Assembly (NCBI GenBank): GCA_026315105.1
Contig: CM048750.1
Coordinates: 267,707,151 to 267,771,150, forward strand
DNA from: Locusta migratoria
Lineage: Eukaryota; Arthropoda; Insecta; Orthoptera; Acrididae
DNA length: 64,000 nucleotides
Reading direction: 5' to 3'
A program made the position numbers and the translations under genes. Shown piece by piece: positions 55,301 through 64,000 of this stretch. Each line of letters begins with the position of its first letter. The stretch's first letter is position 1. The notes below the pieces were generated by a model. That model had not been told where the DNA came from. It saw nothing but the letters and a program-made list of their open reading frames with translations, and made no database searches.

Positions 55301-55871
55301 AAAATTAATATGGTGTGTCACTTTAAAAGAAACATAACTAATATTCAAGGTAACAAGATTATTTCTTTATGTATCAGAATGTCTCATAATATTTACTTTC
55401 ATAAATCCCTGCCGTAAGTTCATGGTGTGAAAGTCGTATTTAAGTATCTAAGTGCGATAGCCTGTATATACTTTTTCGCATTTTTTACACCGTTTTGTAT
55501 ACTTTGACCCAACGATTGCAATTTATCTTTACTGTTGACTAAAAATTTTGACGTGTTGTTGGTGATGTATAATACGAGTTTGTAACTCAGTCATTTCAAC
55601 ATTTTGTTAATTTTGTCCTAAAATTTCTTCTAAATTTGGAATGGTGCATCACTTTTTTTGTGACTACTAAATGATTCCTGTTGATCAGCAAATGGAAGTG
55701 TTGAAATTGTACGTACGTATTTTCGTTTTTTTTTTTTTTTTTTTTTTTTTTCACCCACCAGGGCAGAGCTGTAGGCGTTACTTGAAGCGATAGGCTTCAT
55801 GTTCTTTAGCGCCCACAGAAACACTGCATACGCTACGGTTATAAAAAATAAAAGAATTTCGCCTTGTTTTT
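55301..55871. other. Unassigned DNA with a T26 run
   Basis: A run of 26 T spans 55726-55751. No gene or TE boundary is recognised. Confidence 0.5.
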
Positions 55872-56712
55872 CTGTTCCTCTCTGGCCAGTGTTAATTATA
55901 TAATGTCCACTTGGTAATTTGGAAGGACCGTTGTATATCGCTTCGGACGGCCTACTATCGATGATGACGGACTATCGATAGTAGCGTAGTGTCAATTTGT
56001 ATCGAACAAGCATCAGAATGCTATCGTATTTTTTTTACTCGCAAGCGTAGGCGAAATCAGTTGCCCTTTTGATATAGGAGAAAACTGTTTAGCGTAGACC
56101 ACGATAATACCTTTCTGAACCGGAGATTCACGTACTAAAAGTTAAAAAAAAATGTTGAACCTAAACCTAACCTTCTTAAGGCTACGCTACAGATCAGTTT
56201 TTAAGTCAAATAGCGTAGACCACGATCATACCTTTATGAACCGAAGATTTCATACAGATAATAAAATAAATAAAACATGCTTGACAGGTTCTTGTATGTA
56301 CCCTTGTTCGCTCAGTAAAAGTAATTACCATCGTAAAAGGAAGTTTTGAATCACTTGATCACTGTTTCGTACAGATCATAAAATAAATAAAACATGTTAT
56401 ACCTGCTCTATGATTGACAGGTTCTTGTATGTACCCTTGTCCGCCCAGTAAAAATAATTGCCCTCGTAAAAGGGAGATTTTGAATCACTTGATCACTGTT
56501 TCGCACAGATCATAAAATAAAGAAAACATGCTACACCTGTTCTATGGTTGACGTTTGTTTCTACGACACAGCGACGTTCGTGTGTTCGATATACAACACT
56601 GCGATACTCGCGTCTTCGATACATATCGATAGTAGGCCGTCCGATGCGATATACAACGGTCCTTCCAAATTATCGTCCACTCATTATTCGTCTCTGACCA
56701 GAGAGGAAGAGA
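55872..56712. mobile_element. Foldback/MITE with internal tandem repeats
   Basis: The left arm (55872-55986: GTTCCTCTCTGGCCAG, AATTTGGAAGGACCGTTGTA, CGGACGGCCTACTATCGAT) and right arm (56620-56712: ATCGATAGTAGGCCGTCCG, TACAACGGTCCTTCCAAATT, GACCAGAGAGGAA) are inverted copies. Inside are a duplicated AGCGTAGACCACGAT(A/C)ATACC segment and a 134-bp tandem repeat. No protein. Confidence 0.8.
56253..56555. repeat. 134-bp tandem repeat, about 2.4 units
   Basis: ACAGAT(A/C)ATAAAATAAA starts at 56253, 56371 and 56505. The middle unit is 134 bases; the first lacks about 16 bases. Each unit contains the shared core (GGTTCTTGTATGTACCCTTG and CTCGTAAAAGG), so the core here has been tandemly multiplied. 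Confidence 0.85.
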
Positions 56713-56945
56713 GGATTTGCATTTTCTTTTTCGTCAGTCTCAACTGATCGTCTACCGTGAAGAAGCAAGACTGTTCAGTTCCGGATTTGATCTGTATCAA
56801 AAATGTACGTCAGTTTCTGATGGCCATCAGTTCATTAAATCTCTTAGAATTTCCTATTTCTTTGACTTCTTATTTAGATTTTCCTTTTAATTATACAGTC
56901 TCAGTACTTGTCTTGTCATCATCATCCTCATAATCTCCACTTAAG
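56713..56945. other. Unassigned spacer
   Basis: No feature recognised. Confidence 0.3.
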
Positions 56946-56955
56946 GATTAGGCAA

Positions 56956-57151
56956 AGCTGCGGCGGAGCGGCCGGGCGCATTGAGACGCTATGCTGCGAT
57001 GCGCGAGGCCGTTCACCTTTGGGGGTTAGAATCCCCCCTCGGGCATGGATGTTTGTGCTGTCTTTAGTGTAAGGTAGTTCATAAATAGTTTGTAACTTTA
57101 GGGACATGACCCCGCAGTTAAGTCCCATAAGTTATACAAACATTTGAATTT
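56956..57151 (+). mobile_element. SINE family A with 10-bp duplication
   Basis: Head GCTGCGGCGGAGCGGCCGGG with a decayed B box (GGGTTAGAATCC), then the family-A body and tail. GATTAGGCAA lies at 56946-56955 and 57152-57161. Confidence 0.9.
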
Positions 57152-57161
57152 GATTAGGCAA

Positions 57162-57636
57162 TATGCTTGTTCGCCCAAGTCCCTGGTCTGTCAATTAGAG
57201 GCGGGACTCCATCACCTTCAGAGGTCCGAGGCATTTTGCTCTGATTGTTGCCAGCATGATATTGAAGTACCTGGGAAGCAGGTTGCTCGCCTTACTTGCC
57301 CAGGACCCCACTGGGTTTTACCCCTAACGGTTGAAGGACTAACCGATGGAGTTGGTGGTCTTTGCCGTCTTAGCAGAAAGGTGGCCACGATTTATAATAT
57401 GTCCGAGATGCCCAAACTTTTTCCAAAGTAACTGTTATCCCAACTGTCAGGACCACTTACTTGACTACTCATACGTTGCCCGTGGTTCATGAACTAGGAA
57501 ATGACTACAGGAGCTCACACCATGAACCACAAATCAGACGAGGCTTCAATGCTAACATTGAATAGGGGATCATGGAGGATTTTTATTAGAGGTACTATGC
57601 TCCAGACTGAACGCTGAAAGGCATAATCAGTCTCTA
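57162..57636. other. Probable LINE 3' flank, unassigned
   Basis: It lies beyond the (GAT)n tail of the minus-strand LINE. The text CAAGTCCCTGGTCTGTCAAT and GGAAGCAGGTTGCTCGCC looks like LINE untranslated sequence, but I cannot decide whether it belongs to this element or a neighbour. Confidence 0.35.
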
Positions 57637-57941
57637 ATGATGATGATGATGATGATGATGATGAATATGCTTGTTCCGACTTCACGTGGTTAGCTACATC
57701 TCTTTCTTGGTCGTCCAATATCTCTTCTTCCCAAAGGTTTCAAGTTGTTCACCACGATTGGAATACTCTCTTCATTCATTCTTACGAGGTGCTGTCTCCA
57801 TTCTTCCCTGTATTTTTCAATCTTTTCGTTTAAGCTGTAGATTCCTAATTCTGCCGTAATGACATAATTTTTTATGTGGTCTCTTCTTATGCAACCTTTG
57901 ACTGTTCTTAAAAACCTCATTTCTACTGACTGTATCTTATT

Positions 57942-59255
57942 GGCCCACTTAAGGTTACGGTAGTAACACTAAAAGTGGGCCTTTGCGATCGTCTTTTGAC
58001 AGCTCGATATTTAAATGAAAATAACGTCTTAACCATGCTTCTGACACAAAAATTGAATAATCGAATTTGTAAAGCAGAAAATTCTCTACAACTTTGCTCT
58101 GTTAGGTTTTTTTTTTTTCATATCTCGTATCGTTTCAGAGATATTTGCCAAAATAACGGCGATTTTGGGATGTATGTCTGTCTCTCTGGCCGTCTAGACG
58201 TCTGTCCGTAACGTGTTCACTGTTTTTAAGATGAACCGTTCAGCCGATCATCACCAAATTTTGCAGACATAATTGTAGGCCGCCAGAGACCAGAACCCCC
58301 TTTTTCAAATATAATTGTAATTGCAAACGAACCGTTCATCTGACACGAAAACTGAATAACCTAATTGGTAGAGAACCTAATTGGTAGAGGGAAAAATTCT
58401 CTACAATTTCTATTATGTTTTTTTCATATCTTGCTTCGTTGCAGAGATATTTGCAACAATAACGGCGATTTGACTATTTAGGTCGATTTTACAGACATAA
58501 TTGTTGGCTACCAGAGACCAGAACCTCGCTTTTTGAAATATTTCGGACAAAAAATACGTTACTAATACCAAAAAAGCCGTTTGTAATGTAATTTTAATTG
58601 CAAATAAACTATTCATCTGACGCGAAAATTGAATAAACGAATTTGTAGAGGAGAAAATTCTCTACAACTTTGTTCCCTTACGTTTTTTTTAATATCTCGT
58701 ATCGTTTGAGAGATATTTGCAAAAATAACGGAGTTTTGACACCCTCTATTAAATTAACGAAAATCAGCCGTTCGCAGATGTCACGTGACATTCCTCGCCC
58801 TGAACCGTCTCTGGCATACGCCATCTTGCGTTGCGTGTTTGATGATTTTCTTATTGTAACTTACACGTTGTCATTTCATGGCGCACTGAAGAATTAACAA
58901 AAAGACGTCGTTCTTCATACGATAAATGATAATCAAGTGTCTACAAATGCCATATTAGCATCAGTTAACAACGACCATCAATAGTATGAGATTAAAGAAT
59001 GCAATTCCTAACTGTTAGCTGTAGCGTAGTGGGCAATGTGTTGGACTATGACGCCGAAAAAAAAAAAAAAAAAAAAAACAAAAAAAAAAAAAAAAAAAAA
59101 AAGATCAGTGGTTCGGAACCCGCCAGTACCTAAAATTTCTTTTTTTCCTACAAGGGTTTCAGACACTCTTATTAATTAATTTTTTATTATTTACATTATT
59201 ATTTTGGTCCAAAATGTTTGCAAAAACTTATAAAACTACAAATCTAAAGTGGGCC
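57942..59255. mobile_element. DNA element with GGCCCACTT ends, inserted in a LINE
   Basis: The left end GGCCCACTTAAGGTTACGG and right end CAAATCTAAAGTGGGCC are inverted at their outer nine bases. A second CTAAAAGTGGGCC lies at 57967-57980, making the left end a hairpin. The interior has three diverged units starting near 58040, 58340 and 58620 (GAAAATTCTCTACAACTTTG, ATATCTCGTATCGTTTCAGA, GAGATATTTGC(C/A)AAAATAAC). I could not define the target duplication. Superfamily unknown. Confidence 0.6.
59014..59124 (+). repeat. tRNA-like sequence interrupted by an A-tract
   Basis: GTAGCGTAGTGGGCAATGTG then TTGGACTATGACGCC forms a D-arm and anticodon-arm-like half. A run of A broken by one C spans 59057-59102. 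Then GATCAGTGGTTCGGAACCC gives a T-arm with B box. Removing the A-tract would bring the halves to normal tRNA spacing. Confidence 0.65.
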
Positions 59256-59880
59256 GTAATACACGTCAGTGCTATTTTTTTCTCTCTTTTTCTTTCAATC
59301 CACGATTCACTTCCATAAAGGTCCACAGGCACTGTCATTGTTTTAGACTTTCAATTTTGTGTCTTTCTTAACTATACTTCTTAAAATTTTGTTTATAGTT
59401 CCACATATATGTTGAAATTTGTTGGTTTTCTTTTCTAGATCCTTGTCTATGACCACACTTATGTCATTTCCTAAATAACTGAAATTGGAGACCTGCTCAA
59501 GTGTTTTGTTTTCGGTGACAATCTTAGATCGAACTGGGAATTTACCGTAGTGGGCCATAACCTTTGTTTTAGTGGCGGATGATTTTAACATGTAGTGTTT
59601 TCTTCCCATCTCGTACAATTTCTACACTGAGCGTTGCAGGTGTGCTTCTGCATTTTGTAATGCAATTACATCGTCTGTATGCAGCATTACATTTAGATGG
59701 TAGTTCCTTTTCAGCTTCATACCTTCATTGACTTCCTTCTTTTCAGTTTTTTATGAGATCATCAATATAGATATTAAAAACAGTTGGTGACATGCTACAT
59801 CCCTGTTTGACACCTTGATTTATTTTCATTTTACCAGTTTTCGAGCTGCCTGTGTTTAATTTTTTTTTTACCCCCATACA

Positions 59881-60210
59881 CAAAGTGGAGATGTGATTTG
59901 GAAGCTATTTTGTGAGTTTGGTTATGTGCCACCATTACCATTGAAATTAATCATTCCTTTTGTAATCTGCTTTCTTATGTGACATTATCATAGAACCTCC
60001 AGTTACTTTCGCTATTTTTACCGAGACTGATTTTTTCATATGGTAGCATACGAAATGCTCCGCGGTCAAGATTTTAATCTCACGTAACAGATGCCAACAG
60101 CGCCAACCCAATTCAGCAATTGGGGTAGGATTTATGCTTACTTTACAGCTTTTGCTTTTGAAGCAGAAACAACATCTGTTCCACGAGAGCTACAACTGTC
60201 TGCTTCAAAC
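59881..60210. other. Unassigned spacer before the hAT element
   Basis: No recognised feature. It ends in the 8-bp hAT target copy. Confidence 0.3.
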
Positions 60211-60825
60211 TAAGGATGGCGCTTATCGCTGAAACAACCGGTTTTCGGTTATACCGGTTCTTTTCATATCCAGTTTAACCGCACTGTAAAAACTGCTCAA
60301 GATAACCTGTTTTTTAAATAACCGGTTTTCGGTTTTTTATTGCTATTATTTCCAGTAGAGTTCGATCGATACAGAAACCGTGATCGAATTTTCGGTTCTT
60401 CTAGTTTCGGCCGAAACCAAAACTTACGACTTTTAGTTAAAATTTAGGTAAATTTACGTTATACGACTAGTCTTTCCATATTTTGCAAGATCCCCTCCCA
60501 ATACCAAGCCTTTTTGAGTGTGTGTAAGTATAGTCAGGAGTCTGTAGTAGACGATATACGAAGCATACAGATTTACTGGCTTAGTATTTCCATCCGGCAG
60601 TTGCGAATATTGAGCCAACCACTCCTTAAGTTTGACTTGTGAGCCAGCGCATAGGAATATCTCGTTGTATACACAATATATATAAGTTACAGTCAGTAAA
60701 TGAACTTCAGTCAGTGCTGCAGAAGTATTTCGAAAAATAAAGTCACTGTTCCGATTAACAGTATGATTGTTGTCAGTATAAATTTACGCAAATTTAACTA
60801 GAAGCAGTATACCACATGATCAAAG

Positions 60826-61022
60826 AATGTACAAATGGGTGTGAGTTCTTATAAGACCTAGCTGCTTAGGTCATCGGTCCTGGACTTACAAACTACTTAA
60901 TCTAACTTGAACTAACTTACGCTAAGGACAACATACACACCCATGACCGAGGGAGGAGGGAGGACTCGAACCTCCGACTGGAGCAGTCGCGAAGTCCGTG
61001 ACCATGGAGCCTCAGACCGATT
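60826..61022 (-). mobile_element. SINE family A variant
   Basis: Minus strand: head with CTGAGGCTCCATGGTCACGG, B box reverse complement GGACTCGAACC at about 60961-60971, body GTGTGTATGTTGTCCTTAGC and tail near 60830 (GGTCATCGGTCC...). Its tail differs from the other copies (GACCGATGACC type). It lies within the hAT element. Confidence 0.8.
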
Positions 61023-61066
61023 GGTAAATTTGCCTGGGACTTTCACAGGTAACTTGAGCATAACTT

Positions 61067-61087
61067 GGGGGGGGGGGGGGGGGGGGG
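61067..61087. repeat. Poly(G) run of 21
   Basis: Twenty-one consecutive G on the plus strand inside the hAT element, about 45 bases from the SINE head. Long G runs are rare in eukaryotic genomes and are error-prone in sequencing. Confidence 0.85.
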
Positions 61088-62429
61088 CAACATGCAACAA
61101 ATTTAATTTGCTCAGAACCGAAAAAAAAAATTCCTTTAGTTTTAACTTTTAAGTGGTGTAAATAAAATTGTAAGTACTTACAGTTTTTCTGCTGGGCAAC
61201 TTATACATGGGCACTGCGACTTTGGTGAAATGAGAAAACTCCTCTTTCTCCACAAGAGACTGAAGCAAGTTGTCTTTGTAAACCATAAAAACCAATGCAT
61301 TGGTAGGCTCAGCATCACGTTTACCACCCTCTACAAAGAAGTTTGTATATATTACACATTGCATACTGTTACTATCTTCAGATATTTAAGTTTGAAACGT
61401 TTGGTTAATGTCTGCCTATAATTTTTGTTCTCATCGTATTGACGAAATTATGACTTACACTGATAGCTAGAAGTTCTTCCATGGTTTTCGAACAGGGTGA
61501 TCTGCCTTAATGAAGGTGAATGAGTAGGAGATCTGGGTCGAAATGGAGGTGAGGCTGTAGTGGAAATCGGTGTCGTCGTTTCCAGCAAAGATGACGAAGG
61601 TGAAGGTGACGGGCACGGCGACGGCGAGAGCGTATGGTCACAAGGTCCTACATCGTCACTTTCAGTTGTTATCAATTTTGCACCCTGAAGCAGCCACAAA
61701 ATTAAGGGCTCGGTTATTATTCCAAGCTTATAGTACATCACTTACATAATATATATATGAATCGAATTTACTTTCTCTTCCAAGGAACATTTTGGATGCT
61801 TTCTCCTTAAATGACACAGCATGTTTGTAGTACCTCCACCCGTTTTCAGCTTTTTAAAGCAAATGGACTATTGTACCTCACTGTTCCCATACTTCGTGAA
61901 GTACTTCCACACTCGAGATGGTGCCATTTGAGCCACAACGGATGTCTGGCGACGACAGCAAGGGACTGCCGCATGACCAGACGGAGGCAAGTCTCGTACA
62001 CTGCCGGTGCACGCGCATCGTCTAATAGGCCACGCCACACGGCAACAGGTGCATCGATGCCGCAATAGCTGCACCACTCCTTAAATTATTATGCCACGCA
62101 TTTGTTGCGCGTTTCTGACTGTCTGAATTGTTCTTAAATTATCACTGATCGCTTTTCTTAGTTTTGCGATGACCTAATATTTCACAGCAGTGGACATTTT
62201 AGGAATAGCCCTAAATATTAGGGTCTACTAGTTTTAATTTTTTTAATTATTTACAAAAAACACATTTTGAACCACTACTATAGGAAGTAGTCGTACCGGT
62301 TTTTTTAACCGGTTGTTAAAAAAAACCTTTACAACCGACACCAAATAAATACCGAAAAAACCGGTTATTCAAAACTAAAATACCGGTATCGGTTTTAACC
62401 GTTAGGTTTTTCCAATCCCTACCTCAAAC

Positions 62430-63034
62430 AGTAGGTACACTCTTGCCATTTTATAATGTTATCTGCCAATGTTTTCAAAATTTGCGGCTTATTTTCAGAT
62501 TGTTTTGAATCAGGTTTCATTATTCATTTCTTTTTGTTTAGTTGCAAAATCAGTAACCATTTTCATTTATCTGAGAACGTTACTGAACACAGATTTTGTT
62601 CCATCCAATTCACATAATCAGGCAATTAACGTTATACCATACATTTTGCGTTTATCTCTTATTTTCAACCGACTTCAAAAAAGGACGTGGTTCTCAATTC
62701 GACATATATATGTTTTAATTTTTGTTACGTCAGAATCTTCGATTGTGTGCACCGATTTTAATGATTCTTTTTTTATTTGAAAGCAGTGTGTTTTCCGTGT
62801 GGTCCCATTTCAATTTGGTCCATGTCTGACAATGGAATACATAAGAAAAAGATATAAGTCTTAAATTTGCTTTAAGTATGTGCGCGACAATTGGACGAAT
62901 AACTCAGTATCACGCCAATCGATTTTGGTTATTCTTTTTCTATTGGAAAGGATGTACTTCAAGGGTAGTTTGATGAGAGTTTGATTAGGTTCTGATTATG
63001 GGATCAATGACAAAGTAACGGAACTCTTCAATTT
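62430..63034. other. Unassigned AT-rich DNA
   Basis: CAACCGACTTCAAAAAAGGA at about 62668 is a phrase I recall from widespread insect repeats, followed by CACCGATTTTAATGATTC. The repeat class is unknown to me. No gene was found. Confidence 0.35.
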
Positions 63035-63319
63035 TTAGGAGCAAATTACCGATACTCGGTCGAATCTTTTAATGGCTATCCGGATATTTGAGCCACCTAC
63101 CGCATCGTTGTTGTGGTCAAGTAGTTCCAAGTTCAAAAATTTTTTCATGTAAAGTCGAATTTTAGAGTTTAGAAAGTCTGCTTTTGCGCTCATCGCAAGT
63201 CTCTTTTGAAATTCTCCTCGAGGTAAATTTCCTTTGTTGAGATAGGCGTTTCTCAGTTCGTTTGTTTCCTTCAAACGGCGCAGTCTCGTAGAAGCATCAC
63301 GTTTAGTAGGTCTACCCAT
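63035..63319 (-). CDS. Unassigned basic ORF, 94 codons
   Basis: The minus-strand frame begins MGRPTKRDASTRLRRLKETN and has a charged middle (KRLAMSAKADFLNSKIRLYM). It is Lys/Arg-rich at the N-terminus and looks helical. I do not recognise the family. No splice sites or promoter were identified. It lies next to the repeat-like DNA at 62668, so a TE accessory protein is as likely as a host exon. The frame is intact from the ATG at 63319 to a stop at 63035. Confidence 0.3.
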   Translation of the reverse strand: MGRPTKRDASTRLRRLKETNELRNAYLNKGNLPRGEFQKRLAMSAKADFLNSKIRLYMKKFLNLELLDHNNDAVGGSNIRIAIKRFDRVSVICS

Positions 63320-64000
63320 ATTAAGAAGAATTTGTTAGTGTACTTCAGATACACTAAATATAAAAAAATAAACAAAAATTCTAACAAAGACAACAGACTT
63401 AAAAATAAATAAATAAATAAAATAAAACAGAAAACAACCTATTCCAAAACAAATTAATATGCACTACAAGTTTAAAAAATGCGTATTCTTCTACAAGTTA
63501 TTTCCCCTACTCATCAATATATGGGTACGATTTATGTGTTTACCACGTAAGAAGATAGCTGGTACCTATCCCCTTTAAATTTAACTCAACACATGCCTAT
63601 GAATAACAAACAATGATCAAAATATTTTTAGAGTTCTCCTAAGTAAAACGTAATGAAAAATATTAGACTACTTGAAAGTAAATCATGTTATTACCATAAT
63701 ATTATGTATGCCAAGGAAACACTACAGTATACCTAGCAAAAATAATACGAGAATATAGAGACCTAAGTAGGATGGGATGTTACCTTTGCTGACTCCGACT
63801 CCAAAAATAACAATAATTGTAACTACATTATATTATCGCAATAACTTGATTATCTTTTAAGTAGTCGAATATTTTTCATTTCATTTTACATAGGAGAACT
63901 TTAAAACATATTATGATCATTATCTGTTATTCATAGGTATATGTTAAGTTAGATTTGAAAGTGGGTAGGTACCTACATATCTTCTTGCGTGGTAAACACA
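63320..64000. other. Unassigned AT-rich DNA to the window end
   Basis: Very AT-rich (AAATAAATAAATAAAAT near 63404). No gene or repeat boundary was recognised. Confidence 0.35.

Larger units (their letters stand above)
57637..59880 (-). pseudogene. LINE ORF2 C-terminal part, split by a 1.3-kb element
   Basis: Minus strand: 59880-59340 encodes SATKTKVMAHYGKFPVRSKI, VSNFSYLGNDISVVIDKDLE and KFQHICGTINKILRS, then VPVDLYGSESW near 59300. After the inserted element (57942-59255) the frame resumes at 57920 with MRFLRTVKGCIRRDHIKNYV, LNEKIEKYREEWRQHLVRMN and GRRDIGRPRKR. The end is a (GAT)n run, plus strand 57637-57664. The catalytic RT core is missing. Order and motifs fit RTE/jockey-type ORF2 tails. 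Confidence 0.75.
60211..62421 (-). mobile_element. hAT transposon with BED-finger transposase remnants
   Basis: Ends TAAGGATGGCG (60211) and CCAATCCCTA (62421) are flanked by CTTCAAAC (60203-60210) and CCTCAAAC (62422-62429), seven of eight bases matching; hAT elements duplicate eight bases. Subterminal regions are rich in AACCGG(T/)TTT motifs on both sides. On the minus strand a BED finger, VWKYFTKYGNSEVQ then SICFKKLKTGGG and MLCHLRRKHP, lies at about 61925-61790; its first Cys is replaced by a stop. TNALVFMVYKDNLLQSLVEK and YKLPSRKTVST, a hAT transposase segment, lie at 61340-61170. The catalytic core is missing. A SINE and a G21 run are inside. Confidence 0.85.

Noticed and set aside
57144..57431. 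95-codon plus-strand frame with several Cys residues
   Set aside because: It begins inside a SINE and runs into LINE-like untranslated sequence; no zinc-finger spacing and no splice signals.

Overview
The window looks like nuclear DNA from a large-genome insect. The most likely source is a grasshopper or locust (Orthoptera); this is inferred from the repeat families, which I compared from memory and not by search. There are no bacterial operons, no Shine-Dalgarno-linked genes and no CRISPR array. Almost everything recognisable is transposable element (TE) DNA, mostly broken: non-LTR retrotransposons of several clades, Penelope-like elements (PLEs), tRNA-derived SINEs, and DNA transposons (Harbinger, hAT, pogo/Tc1-mariner-like, Helitron, foldback/MITE).

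The one convincing host gene is on the minus strand. A GC-rich first coding exon (24976-25281, start codon at 25276) and a second exon (14428-14538) both have proper AG/GT splice sites and matching reading phase. They are separated by an intron of about 10.4 kb holding three copies of one CR1/jockey-type LINE, several SINEs, a 26-bp tandem repeat and a nearly full-length RTE-type LINE. Together they give 136 codons plus one base of an unidentified basic protein with a possible coiled coil; the remaining exons should lie to the left, possibly outside the window.

Layout. 0-2.2 kb: tandem array of about 302-bp units with a tRNA-like core. 2.2-4.2 kb: a SINE, a palindromic PLE insertion with a 17-bp target duplication, and a foldback element. 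4.9-8.6 kb: an RTE fragment and a LINE that keeps ORF1 and endonuclease but lacks RT. 9.7-10.1 kb: foldback. 11-14.3 kb: a jockey LINE split by a PLE and a SINE, then a second PLE. 14.4-25.3 kb: the host gene and its intron. 25.3-28.9 kb: a CR1-type LINE with a roughly 55-bp flanking repeat, an internally deleted RTE and an RNase H-bearing LINE tail. 29-33.7 kb: SINEs, a 97-bp tandem repeat, mariner-like and pogo-like remnants, MITEs. 34-38.2 kb: a composite Harbinger-type element. 40-43.1 kb: a LINE and a compact Harbinger. 43.8-47.3 kb: a TA-flanked element containing a SINE, a Helitron and a MITE. 47.4-48.2 kb: foldback with a 9-bp duplication. 49.7-54.7 kb: a LINE ending in a perfect palindrome, a Helitron helicase remnant and two head-to-tail non-autonomous Helitrons. 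55-57.2 kb: foldback with internal tandem repeats and a SINE. 57.6-59.9 kb: a LINE split by a DNA element. 60.2-62.4 kb: a hAT element with BED finger remnants. The last 1.6 kb holds one unassigned ORF.

The most unusual signals are hammerhead-like CUGANGA...GAAA motifs in all three PLE tails and in an unrelated-looking foldback element, and a short shared core embedded in at least four otherwise different repeat families between 31 and 57 kb.
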